Shown here: positions 57,285-64,000 of the stretch, one piece after another | How positions within the stretch are numbered: position 1 is the first letter of the stretch | Layout of the letters: each line of letters starts with the position of its first letter | Origin: Sphingobium sp. CR2-8 | Lineage (GTDB): Bacteria > Pseudomonadota > Alphaproteobacteria > Sphingomonadales > Sphingomonadaceae | Direction: 5' to 3' | Assembly (NCBI RefSeq): GCF_035818615.1 | Contig: NZ_JAYKZY010000002.1 | Coordinates: 1,614,501 to 1,678,500 of the forward strand | DNA length: 64,000 nucleotides | The notes under the pieces: generated by a model | Told to the model about the DNA's origin: nothing | What the model saw: only the letters and a program-made list of their open reading frames with translations | The model's database searches: none | Translations under genes and position numbers: made by a program

Positions 57285-58001
57285 TCACCCGTCGACGCGC
57301 AACTTGTGTCCCGTAGGCGCGTCGGACAGCACGAGGTCCAGTATCGCCTGGCCCACCACGTCAGGCCCCTTGAGGCTCGCCGGATCTTCGCCGGGGAAGG
57401 CTCGCGCGCGCATCGCCGTGCGGGTTGCGCCCGGATCGACGATATGGGTGCGGATGGCGGAGATGTTCTTCATCTCCTCACCATAAGCGCCGACCAGCGT
57501 TTCCAGCGCCGCCTTCGACGCACCATAGGCGCCCCAATAGGCGCGCGGCGTGGCGACAGACGATGTCAGCGCCACGACCCGCGCATCGCCACTGGCGCGC
57601 AGCATGCTATCAAAGGCTGCGATCATCGCCTGTGGCGCGGCGATGTTGAGCGTCAGAAGCCGGGCAAATTCCTTGGCGTCGATCGCGGGCACAGCGGCCA
57701 AAGCGCCCAGCGTCGCGGCATTGAGCACGAGAATGTCCAGCGCCTGCCAGCGCCCGCCGATCGCCTGCGCCAGACGACCGATGCTGTCCCCATCGGTCAG
57801 ATCGAGCGGCGCGATCGTCGCGCTGGCCCCGGCCTTATGGATGCGGTCCTCGACCTCTTCCAGCCCGCCGCTGGTCCGCGCCGTCAGCACGACATGCGCG
57901 CCCGCAGCCGCCAGCGCTTCGGCCGTCGCAGCGCCGATACCACGGCTCGCGCCGGTGACGAGCGCCAATTTGCCGGAGAGGGGAAGGTCGGAAGACGACA
58001 T
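57285..58001 (-). CDS. Short-chain dehydrogenase/reductase
   Basis: The 238-residue SDR has GASRGIG as the nucleotide motif, LNAA in place of NNAG, the catalytic Ser in LTSSVAT and YxxxK in YGASKAA. YGEEMKNISAIRTHIVDPGA follows the family. Substrate unknown. It is convergent with the methyltransferase; a long palindrome (family E) precedes it. Confidence 0.9.
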   Translation of the reverse strand: MSSSDLPLSGKLALVTGASRGIGAATAEALAAAGAHVVLTARTSGGLEEVEDRIHKAGASATIAPLDLTDGDSIGRLAQAIGGRWQALDILVLNAATLGALAAVPAIDAKEFARLLTLNIAAPQAMIAAFDSMLRASGDARVVALTSSVATPRAYWGAYGASKAALETLVGAYGEEMKNISAIRTHIVDPGATRTAMRARAFPGEDPASLKGPDVVGQAILDLVLSDAPTGHKLRVDG

Positions 58002-58007
58002 ATATAT

Positions 58008-58108
58008 CCGTTCGTGCTGAGTAGGGGCTGAGCTTGCCGAAGTCCCGTATCGAAGCATCCTTCGACACGCCACTTCGACTTCGCTCAGTGGCTACGCAGG
58101 ACCAACGG
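58008..58108. repeat. Long imperfect palindrome (family E) between purF and the SDR
   Basis: The left half begins CCGTTCGTGCTGAGTAG and the right half ends CAGTGGCTACGCAGGACCAA followed by CGG; the arms are about 48 bases with several mismatches around TATCGAAG / CTTCGACA. It is a dispersed-repeat type in appearance, and could fold in the purF 3' region. Confidence 0.7.
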
Positions 58109-58123
58109 GTCGAGGGGAAATCG

Positions 58124-59584
58124 TCAGACGACGCGTTCGGCCAGCAGTTCCAACTGGTTGGTCACTACCACATCATCCTGATCCGTCAGGGTGGTGGGAT
58201 AGTCGCCGGTGAAGCAGGCGTCGCAATATTGCGGGCGGATGTCCGCGCGCTTCGCTTCGCCCAGCGCCTTGTAGAGGCCGTCGATCGAGATGAAGGACAG
58301 GCTGTCTGCGTGGATGAAATCCTGCATCCCGCCAACATCCAGCTTGTGCGCCAGCAGCTTGGTCCGCTCCGGCGTGTCGACGCCGTAGAAGCAGCTATGC
58401 TTGGTCGGCGGCGATGCGATCCGCATATGGACCTCCGCCGCGCCGGCTTCGCGCATCATCTGCACGATCTTCAGCGACGTGGTGCCGCGCACGATCGAAT
58501 CGTCGATCAGCACGATCTTCTTGCCTTGGATCAGCGCGCGGTTGGCGTTGTGCTTCAGCTTCACGCCCAGATGGCGGACCTTGTCCCCCGGCTGGATGAA
58601 GGTGCGGCCGATATAGTGCGACCGGATGATCCCCAGTTCGAACGGAATGCCCGACTGCTGGGCATAGCCGATCGCTGCCGGCACGCCGCTGTCGGGCACC
58701 GGAATGACATAGTCCGCCTCGACCGGATTTTCGATCGCGAGCTGCGCGCCGATCGCCTTGCGAACCGAATAGACGCTGGAGCCGTCGACGATCGAATTGG
58801 GGCGACTGAAATAGACATGTTCGAAGATGCAGGGGCGCGGGTGGGTATCGCCAAACGGACGCAGCGACCGCGTCTCCCCGTCGTTGGTGACGATCACCAG
58901 TTCGCCCGGTTCTATGGTGCGTACATAGTCGGCCCCGACCACGTCCAGCGCCACGGTTTCCGACGCGAAGATGGTCGAATCGCCCAGCATGCCCATGACC
59001 AGCGGTCTTATGCCCAGCGGATCGCGGCACGCGATCATGCCCTCGGGCGTCATGACGATCAGCGAATAGGCGCCCTCGACCTGCTTGAGCGCGTCGATGA
59101 ACTTGTCGAGCAGCGTACGATAGCTCGACGTCGCCACCAGATGGATGATGACTTCGGTGTCGGACGTCGACTGGAAGATGGAACCGCGGCGAATCAGTTC
59201 GCGACGCAGCTTCATCGCGTTGGAAATATTGCCGTTATGGGCAATCGCGAAACCGCCGGAATTCAGCTCAGCATAGAGCGGCTGCACGTTGCGCAGCGAC
59301 GTTTCGCCGGTGGTGGAATAGCGGACATGGCCGCAGGCGGTATCGCCGGGCAGGCCGCGAATCACCTCGTCCCGGTCGAAATTGCCCGCCACATGGCCCA
59401 TCGCCCGGTGGGTATGGAAATCATGCCCATCCCAGCTTGTGATGCCAGCGGCTTCCTGTCCGCGATGTTGCAGCGCATGAAGGCCTAGCGCGACGATGGC
59501 AGACGCCGTTTCCGCTCTGGAAACGCCGAAAATGCCACATTCCTCGCGCAACTTGTCGTCGTCGAAGGGATTGGTCGTAAACAT
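58124..59584 (-). CDS. purF: Amidophosphoribosyltransferase
   Basis: The 486-residue enzyme makes 5-phosphoribosylamine from PRPP and glutamine, first step of purine synthesis. The catalytic Cys is in REECGIFGV at about residue 16, so a short propeptide is expected to be removed. Also GLHALQHRGQEAAG, IAHNGNI, IPVPDSGVPAAIGYA and the PRPP loop IVLIDDSIVRGTTS. ATG 59584 is preferred; ATG 59602 is possible. It is divergent from ccmC. Confidence 0.95.
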   Translation of the reverse strand: MFTTNPFDDDKLREECGIFGVSRAETASAIVALGLHALQHRGQEAAGITSWDGHDFHTHRAMGHVAGNFDRDEVIRGLPGDTACGHVRYSTTGETSLRNVQPLYAELNSGGFAIAHNGNISNAMKLRRELIRRGSIFQSTSDTEVIIHLVATSSYRTLLDKFIDALKQVEGAYSLIVMTPEGMIACRDPLGIRPLVMGMLGDSTIFASETVALDVVGADYVRTIEPGELVIVTNDGETRSLRPFGDTHPRPCIFEHVYFSRPNSIVDGSSVYSVRKAIGAQLAIENPVEADYVIPVPDSGVPAAIGYAQQSGIPFELGIIRSHYIGRTFIQPGDKVRHLGVKLKHNANRALIQGKKIVLIDDSIVRGTTSLKIVQMMREAGAAEVHMRIASPPTKHSCFYGVDTPERTKLLAHKLDVGGMQDFIHADSLSFISIDGLYKALGEAKRADIRPQYCDACFTGDYPTTLTDQDDVVVTNQLELLAERVV

Positions 59585-59799
59585 GGGTGTGAGCGGTTCC
59601 ATAGCCGTTCGTGATGCCCCCTCGGTGCGACCCAGCGGGCATCTGTTGTGCGCGCATATAGTCGCTCCCTTCCCGTTTGTCGCCCTCCTGTAACAAAAAA
59701 GCGTCGCAGTCCGTGGCAACGCTGCGTTTCGGCAGCTTCGCCATCGGCCAAATGCCCCACTGGCATTGCTCTGCGCGCCCGGCTAAAGACGCAGCCCTG

Positions 59800-60525
59800 A
59801 TGCATCGTTTCGCCAATCCCGCCCGCTTCCTGAAGATCGCGCGTCCGCTGACGGGATGGCTGTTCTGGCCGGGCCTGCTGATGCTGCTCGCCGGATGCGT
59901 CTTCGGCCTGTTCGTGACGCCTGCCGACTATCTTCAGGGGCAGACGGTCCGCATACTCTATATCCACGTTCCCGCCGCCTGGCTGGGCATGGGCGGTTGG
60001 TCGGGCATTGCGATCGCGGCGCTGATGCAACTGGTCTGGCGTCATCCGCTTGCAGCATTGGCAGGGCGCGCGATCGCTGGACCGGGCGCGCTGTTCACCG
60101 CCATCTGCCTGATGACCGGATCGATCTGGGGCCGCCCGACCTGGGGCACCTGGTGGGAATGGGACGGGCGGATGACGTCGATGCTGGTGCTCCTCTTTCT
60201 CTATCTCGGCTATATCGCGCTCGGCAATGCCAGCGCGCGGCAGGGGCAACAGGGCGGCGTGAGCAACGTCACCGCGATTTTCGGCTTGGTCGGCGCGATC
60301 AACATTCCGATCATCAATCGCTCGGTCATATGGTGGAACAGCCTGCATCAGGGGCCATCGATCACGCTGCGTGGATCGAGCATCGACGGCACGCTGCTCT
60401 GGCCGCTGGCTTTTACGTTGCTGGGCTTCACCCTGCTATTCGGCGCGATCGTGCTGATGCGGATGCGCGCGATGCTGGCAGACAATAAGGTCGAGGCGCG
60501 CATGCAGCGCCTGGCGCGAGGGTAG
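59800..60525 (+). CDS. ccmC: Haem exporter protein CcmC
   Basis: The 241-residue, six-helix membrane protein has the haem-handling WWD motif GRPTWGTWWEWDGRMTSML and periplasmic His in YIHVPAAWLG and WWNSLHQGPS. It delivers haem to CcmE in cytochrome c maturation. ATG 59800 is chosen; the frame goes on to 59677. It heads ccmC-D-E-F-G-H. ccmA and ccmB are not beside it. Confidence 0.94.
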   Translation: MHRFANPARFLKIARPLTGWLFWPGLLMLLAGCVFGLFVTPADYLQGQTVRILYIHVPAAWLGMGGWSGIAIAALMQLVWRHPLAALAGRAIAGPGALFTAICLMTGSIWGRPTWGTWWEWDGRMTSMLVLLFLYLGYIALGNASARQGQQGGVSNVTAIFGLVGAINIPIINRSVIWWNSLHQGPSITLRGSSIDGTLLWPLAFTLLGFTLLFGAIVLMRMRAMLADNKVEARMQRLARG

Positions 60526-60529
60526 GGCG

Positions 60530-60661
60530 ATGAACCAATGGGCTTTCGTGGCGGCGGCCTATGCCGTGACGCTGGTCGGCACCGCGATCGTCAGCCTGGC
60601 GAGCTGGCGCGCGATGCGCAGCGCGGAACGGCGCGCCGATCAACTGTCGGATCGCGGATGA
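60530..60661 (+). CDS. ccmD: Haem exporter protein CcmD
   Basis: The 43-residue protein MNQWAFVAAAYAVTLVGTAI... has one membrane helix followed by a basic tail (ASWRAMRSAERRADQ), as CcmD does. It lies 4 bases after ccmC and its stop overlaps the ccmE ATG (ATGA). Position, length and helix make the call; it is too short for ordinary gene-length thresholds. Confidence 0.85.
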   Translation: MNQWAFVAAAYAVTLVGTAIVSLASWRAMRSAERRADQLSDRG

Positions 60662-61119
60662 AGGTTCGGCGCATGAAAGCCAAGCATCAGAGGCTGATCC
60701 TGGCGCTCGCCGCTCTGGTTGCGCTGATCGGTGCAGGCCTGCTCGCGGCATCGGCGCTTAAGGACGAAGCGGCCTATTTTTACGCCCCCAACGACGTGAA
60801 GACCAAGGGTGTAGAGCCGGGCAAGGCGATCCGTCTGGGCGGCATGGTGGTCAAGGGCAGCCTGCAACGCGCGGCCGACGGCGTCACCATCCGTTTCGAC
60901 GTCACCGATGGAAAAGCGACCGTGCCCGCCACCTTCAGCGGCATCGCGCCGGACCTGTTCAAGGAAGGCAGCGGCGTCGTGGCCGAAGGCGCGTTCGACT
61001 CCAAGGGCCTGTTCGTTGCCAGCAACCTGCTCGCCAAGCATGACGAACGTTACATGCCGCGCGAACTGGAAGGCATGAACTATAATGAGACGACGCACGA
61101 GATGAAGGCGGACAAGTGA
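60658..61119 (+). CDS. ccmE: Haem chaperone CcmE
   Basis: The 153-residue periplasmic haem chaperone has a single N-terminal helix (LILALAALVALIGAGLLAA) and the beta-barrel with the covalent haem His128 in LLAKHDERYMP. The start overlaps the ccmD stop. It passes haem to the CcmF/H ligase. Confidence 0.95.
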   Translation: MKVRRMKAKHQRLILALAALVALIGAGLLAASALKDEAAYFYAPNDVKTKGVEPGKAIRLGGMVVKGSLQRAADGVTIRFDVTDGKATVPATFSGIAPDLFKEGSGVVAEGAFDSKGLFVASNLLAKHDERYMPRELEGMNYNETTHEMKADK

Positions 61120-61142
61120 TGGCCGCCCGGCTTCTCCTATAT

Positions 61143-61233
61143 CGTCACCCTGAACTTGTTTCAGGGTCCATCCATCCGATCAGATCCTTGCTATCGGCGG
61201 GGAAATGGATGCTGAAACACGTTCAGCATGACG
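61143..61233. repeat. REPIN-like element (family D) between ccmE and ccmF
   Basis: Two hairpins are present: ACCCTGAActtgtTTCAGGGT and ATGCTGAAacacgTTCAGCAT, bounded by GTCA and TGAC, the same plan as family A with different stems. It separates ccmE from ccmF by a 139-base gap in an otherwise tight operon. Confidence 0.88.
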
Positions 61234-61258
61234 TGAAAATCTGCAAGGATGAGCGCGC

Positions 61259-63187
61259 ATGATCGCCGAAACCGGCCTCGCCGCGCTCTGGCTCGCCGCC
61301 GCGTTGGCGCTGCTGCAACTCGTTCTGGCATTTGCGGGACTCAAGGGCGGCAAGCCTGACCTGCTCGACGCCGTCCGCCCCGCCGCCGTGGCGCAGGGCG
61401 TGCTGACCGCGATCGCCTTCGCCGCGCTTATCACCCTGTTCATGCGATCGGACATGTCGGTGCTGCTGGTCGTCACCAACAGCCATTCGATGAAGCCCTG
61501 GCTTTACAAATTCGCCGGCACTTGGGGCAATCATGAAGGCTCGATGCTGCTCTGGGTCACGGTCATGGGCGTGGCTGGCGCTGCCGTCGCGCTGTTCGAG
61601 CGCGCCTTGCAGCGCAACGCCCATATGGCGACGCTCGGCGGGCAGGCGGCGATTTCGCTGGGCTTCTACGCCTTCCTGCTCTTCTCCTCCAACCCCTTCG
61701 CCCGGATCGATCCGGCGCCTGCGGACGGGCAGGGGCTGAACCCGCTGTTGCAGGACCCGGGCCTCGCCTTCCATCCGCCGACCCTCTATCTGGGCTATGT
61801 CGGCCTGTCGGTCGCCTTCTCCTTCGCCATCGGCGCATTGCTGACGCGGCAGGTCGACGCGGCCTTTGCCCGCGCGATGCGCCCCTGGGTGCTGGGCGCT
61901 TGGGTGCTGCTGACGCTGGGGATCACGGCGGGCAGCTATTGGGCCTATTATGAGCTGGGCTGGGGCGGCTGGTGGTTCTGGGACCCGGTCGAGAACGCGT
62001 CGCTGATGCCCTGGCTGGCGGCGACGGCGTTGCTCCACAGCGTCACCGTGCTGGCGACCCGCGACGCCTTGCGCGCATGGACGGTCATGCTGGCGGTCGT
62101 CGCCTTCTCCATGTCGATGGTCGGCACCTTCCTGGTGCGATCGGGCATCCTGACCAGCGTCCATGCCTTCGCCGTCGATCCGACGCGGGGCAGTTTCATC
62201 CTTGGTCTGCTCGCTCTGTATATCGGCGGCGCGCTGGCGCTGTTCGGCTGGCGGATCGGATCGGTGCGCGAAGGCGCGCCGTTCGAACTGGTCAGCCGCG
62301 AAACCGTGCTGGTGGTCAACAACCTGCTGCTGACCGTTATCCTAGGTCTCGTCCTCATCGGCACGCTCTATCCGTTGATGACCGAAGCCTTCGGTCACAA
62401 AGTTTCCGTGGGCGCACCCTATTTCGACCGGATCGCCGGACCGATCGCGCTCGCGCTGATGGTCGCCATGGCGGCTGGCCCATCGTTACGGTGGCGTAAG
62501 GATCAGGCGAAGCTGGTCGGCAGGCGTTTGCTGATCCCCCTGTGCATCGCGCTACTGGTGTCCATTTCGCTGTCTCTTTTCGCCTGGGGTCGCATAGGCA
62601 TCCTGCCTTTCCTGGGCCTTGTCGTCGCTGTCGCGGTCGGTGCGGCCAGCCTGGCCCCGCTGTGGAAGCGCAAGCTGCTCCGCACGCCCTTGTTCACCTA
62701 TGGCATGGTCGTCGCGCATCTGGGCTGCGCGGTCAGCCTGGCCGGCATGGCCTGCGATTCCGCCTTCACGGTCGAGAAATTGGTGGCGGCCCGCCCCGGC
62801 GACACGATCAAAACCGCAGGCTGGTCGATCCGCTTCCGCCAGATCACCCCGATCGCCGGGGACAATTGGACGGCCTTGCAAGCCGATATGGACGCCAGCC
62901 GCGGCGGATCGTCGGTGCTGATCCGGCCGCAGTCGCGCTTCTTCGCCTCGCCGCCCACTTCCACCAGCGAGGCAGCCCTGCTGACCCGCTGGGACGGCCA
63001 GCTCTATGTCGTGCTGGGCGAGGAAGTCGAAGGCGGCCGCTGGCAGCTGCGGATCTGGTGGAAGCCTTTCGTCACGCTCATCTGGCTGGGCGGCATCATG
63101 ATCGCGCTGGGCGGCGCGCTAGCACTCATCGGCCGGGAACGGCGCGGCTGGCTTCTGAAATGGCGGGCGCGGGAGGCTCTGGCATGA
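61259..63187 (+). CDS. ccmF: Haem lyase subunit CcmF
   Basis: The 642-residue, many-helix membrane protein is the cytochrome c haem lyase core. WWD domain GWGGWWFWDPVENASLMPWL is present, with His in TNSHSMKPWLYKF, AATALLHSVTVLATR and the other conserved haem-b His in GHKVSVG-type loops. It attaches haem to apocytochrome with CcmH. Length is normal. AAGGATG precedes ATG. Confidence 0.96.
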   Translation: MIAETGLAALWLAAALALLQLVLAFAGLKGGKPDLLDAVRPAAVAQGVLTAIAFAALITLFMRSDMSVLLVVTNSHSMKPWLYKFAGTWGNHEGSMLLWVTVMGVAGAAVALFERALQRNAHMATLGGQAAISLGFYAFLLFSSNPFARIDPAPADGQGLNPLLQDPGLAFHPPTLYLGYVGLSVAFSFAIGALLTRQVDAAFARAMRPWVLGAWVLLTLGITAGSYWAYYELGWGGWWFWDPVENASLMPWLAATALLHSVTVLATRDALRAWTVMLAVVAFSMSMVGTFLVRSGILTSVHAFAVDPTRGSFILGLLALYIGGALALFGWRIGSVREGAPFELVSRETVLVVNNLLLTVILGLVLIGTLYPLMTEAFGHKVSVGAPYFDRIAGPIALALMVAMAAGPSLRWRKDQAKLVGRRLLIPLCIALLVSISLSLFAWGRIGILPFLGLVVAVAVGAASLAPLWKRKLLRTPLFTYGMVVAHLGCAVSLAGMACDSAFTVEKLVAARPGDTIKTAGWSIRFRQITPIAGDNWTALQADMDASRGGSSVLIRPQSRFFASPPTSTSEAALLTRWDGQLYVVLGEEVEGGRWQLRIWWKPFVTLIWLGGIMIALGGALALIGRERRGWLLKWRAREALA

Positions 63188-63197
63188 GGATTGGGGC

Positions 63198-63725
63198 ATG
63201 AAGAAACTCCTCATCTGGCTGCCGTTGGTGCTGTTCCTCGCCTTCATCGGCCTGTTCGCCAGCGGCTTGTTCAAGCCCGACGATCGCATCATCCGTTCGC
63301 GCCTGGTCGGCCAGCCCTTGCCCGCCTTCACCCTGCCTGCCGCCGCCAGCGATCGACCGGCGCTCGCGAGCGCGCAACTCGCCACCGGCAAGCCGCGCCT
63401 GCTCAATGTCTTCGCCAGCTGGTGCGTCCCCTGCGCCGCCGAAGCGCCGCAACTGATGGCGCTCAAGCAGGCGGGGGTCGAGATCGACGCCATCGCCATC
63501 CGCGACGCGCGATCGGATGTCGACGCTTTCCTCAAGCGCAACGGCAATCCCTATGCGCGCATCGGCCTGGATGCCCGCAGCGCGGTGCAGATGGCGCTCG
63601 GATCGTCGGGCGTGCCTGAAACATTCGTGATCGATGGCAAGGGGCGCATCGCCTATCAGCATATCGGCGATATCCGCGCCGACGATGTACCGATGATCCT
63701 GGACCGGTTGAAGGAAGCGCAATGA
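63198..63725 (+). CDS. ccmG: Thiol-disulphide oxidoreductase CcmG/DsbE
   Basis: The 175-residue membrane-anchored thioredoxin has one helix (WLPLVLFLAFIGLFASG), the domain start RLVGQPLPAFTLPA, active site FASWCVPCAAEAPQ and cis-Pro region GVPETFVIDG. It keeps apocytochrome Cys reduced. Its stop overlaps the ccmH start (ATGA). Confidence 0.95.
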   Translation: MKKLLIWLPLVLFLAFIGLFASGLFKPDDRIIRSRLVGQPLPAFTLPAAASDRPALASAQLATGKPRLLNVFASWCVPCAAEAPQLMALKQAGVEIDAIAIRDARSDVDAFLKRNGNPYARIGLDARSAVQMALGSSGVPETFVIDGKGRIAYQHIGDIRADDVPMILDRLKEAQ

Positions 63726-64000
63726 GGCTGATGCTCGCCCTCCTGCTGGCTTTGTTCGCGTCGCCGCTCGCCGCCCAGACGGCGTTGCCGCCCGCACCCT
63801 ATGCCGACCGGCAGATCGACGACCCGGCGCTGGAGCGTAAGGCCAAGGCGCTGATGGAAACCATCCGCTGCCTGACCTGCCAGAGCCAGTCCATCGCGGA
63901 CAGCAACGCCAGCATGGCAGGCGACATGCGCTCGCAAATTCGGGAGCGGATCATGGCCGGTGAACAACCCGAGGTGATCCGCAGCTGGCTGATCGCCCGC
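63722..64000 (+). CDS. ccmH: Cytochrome c maturation protein CcmH, N-terminal part (3' end outside window)
   Basis: The first 93 residues are visible: a signal peptide (MRLMLALLLALFASPLAA) and the CcmH/CycL core ALMETIRCLTCQSQSIADS with the reducing LRCxxC-type site. It is cut by the window end. With CcmF and CcmG it forms the haem ligation module. Confidence 0.93.
   Translation, partial: MRLMLALLLALFASPLAAQTALPPAPYADRQIDDPALERKAKALMETIRCLTCQSQSIADSNASMAGDMRSQIRERIMAGEQPEVIRSWLIAR

Overview
The window is about 64 kb of GC-rich chromosomal DNA that reads like a sphingomonad (Alphaproteobacteria, Sphingomonadaceae, most like Sphingobium). I infer this from protein style and gene content: a PRK09060-type dihydroorotase, an HVA1/TUDOR small protein, a Phd-like/PAS fusion, a mutL with its own nuclease motif, and several families of dispersed palindromic repeats familiar from this group. 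No database search was possible. Almost everything is housekeeping or conserved accessory sequence. I see no prophage, IS transposase, CRISPR array or rRNA.

Layout. 1-4.6 kb: tail of an EAL phosphodiesterase, a minus-strand CCA-transferase / CoA-pyrophosphatase / DUF1285 / GNAT cluster, and folB. 4.6-8.6 kb: a 2OG-Fe(II) oxygenase, an EVE protein, two small exported proteins, a cupin/receptor gene remnant, tRNA-Thr and a conserved unknown. 8.5-12.3 kb: rarA, a GT4 glycosyltransferase, a TUDOR protein, a MOSC protein and tRNA-Lys. 12.4-18.1 kb: the rod-shape cluster mreB-mreC-mreD-mrdA-rodA (minus). 18.2-24.7 kb: mutL (frameshifted), an exported unknown, a MaoC dehydratase, a phosphodiesterase lipoprotein, a deoxyinosine glycosylase, ychF and DUF983. 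24.7-30.7 kb: a frameshifted glutaminyl cyclase, ygfZ, dihydroorotase, RarD and small envelope proteins. 30.8-37.1 kb: phosphoglucomutase, an HD-GYP phosphodiesterase, pth-rplY and two tandem TraB/GumN proteins. 37.3-44.4 kb: glyQ-glyS, ppdK, a membrane-anchored coiled-coil protein and two identical tRNA-Arg genes. 44.4-49.4 kb: cobQ, tadG- and tadE-like genes, a Phd-like/PAS protein. 49.4-54.4 kb: astB-astA-M20 peptidase (arginine succinyltransferase pathway), a DUF481 porin-like protein, rppH. 54.6-59.6 kb: a frameshifted photolyase, a CFA-synthase-like methyltransferase, an SDR, purF. 59.8-64 kb: cytochrome c maturation operon ccmC-D-E-F-G-H (ccmH cut by the window end).

Two patterns stand out. 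First, three otherwise complete genes (mutL, glutaminyl cyclase, photolyase) each lack exactly one base in a short G/C homopolymer. Because one is the mismatch-repair gene mutL, this is either a genuine mutator history or a systematic base-calling error; reads would decide. Second, the window carries at least ten copies or fragments of about five families of palindromic elements. Two REPIN-like copies sit in frame inside the essential gene glyS and add a PAQAGV...MPAxAGMT peptide; a third element is translated into the N-terminus of the glutaminyl cyclase. Other notable items are a Phd/YefM-like domain fused to PAS domains and a chimera between the 5' half of a cupin gene and what looks like the last strand of a TonB-dependent receptor.
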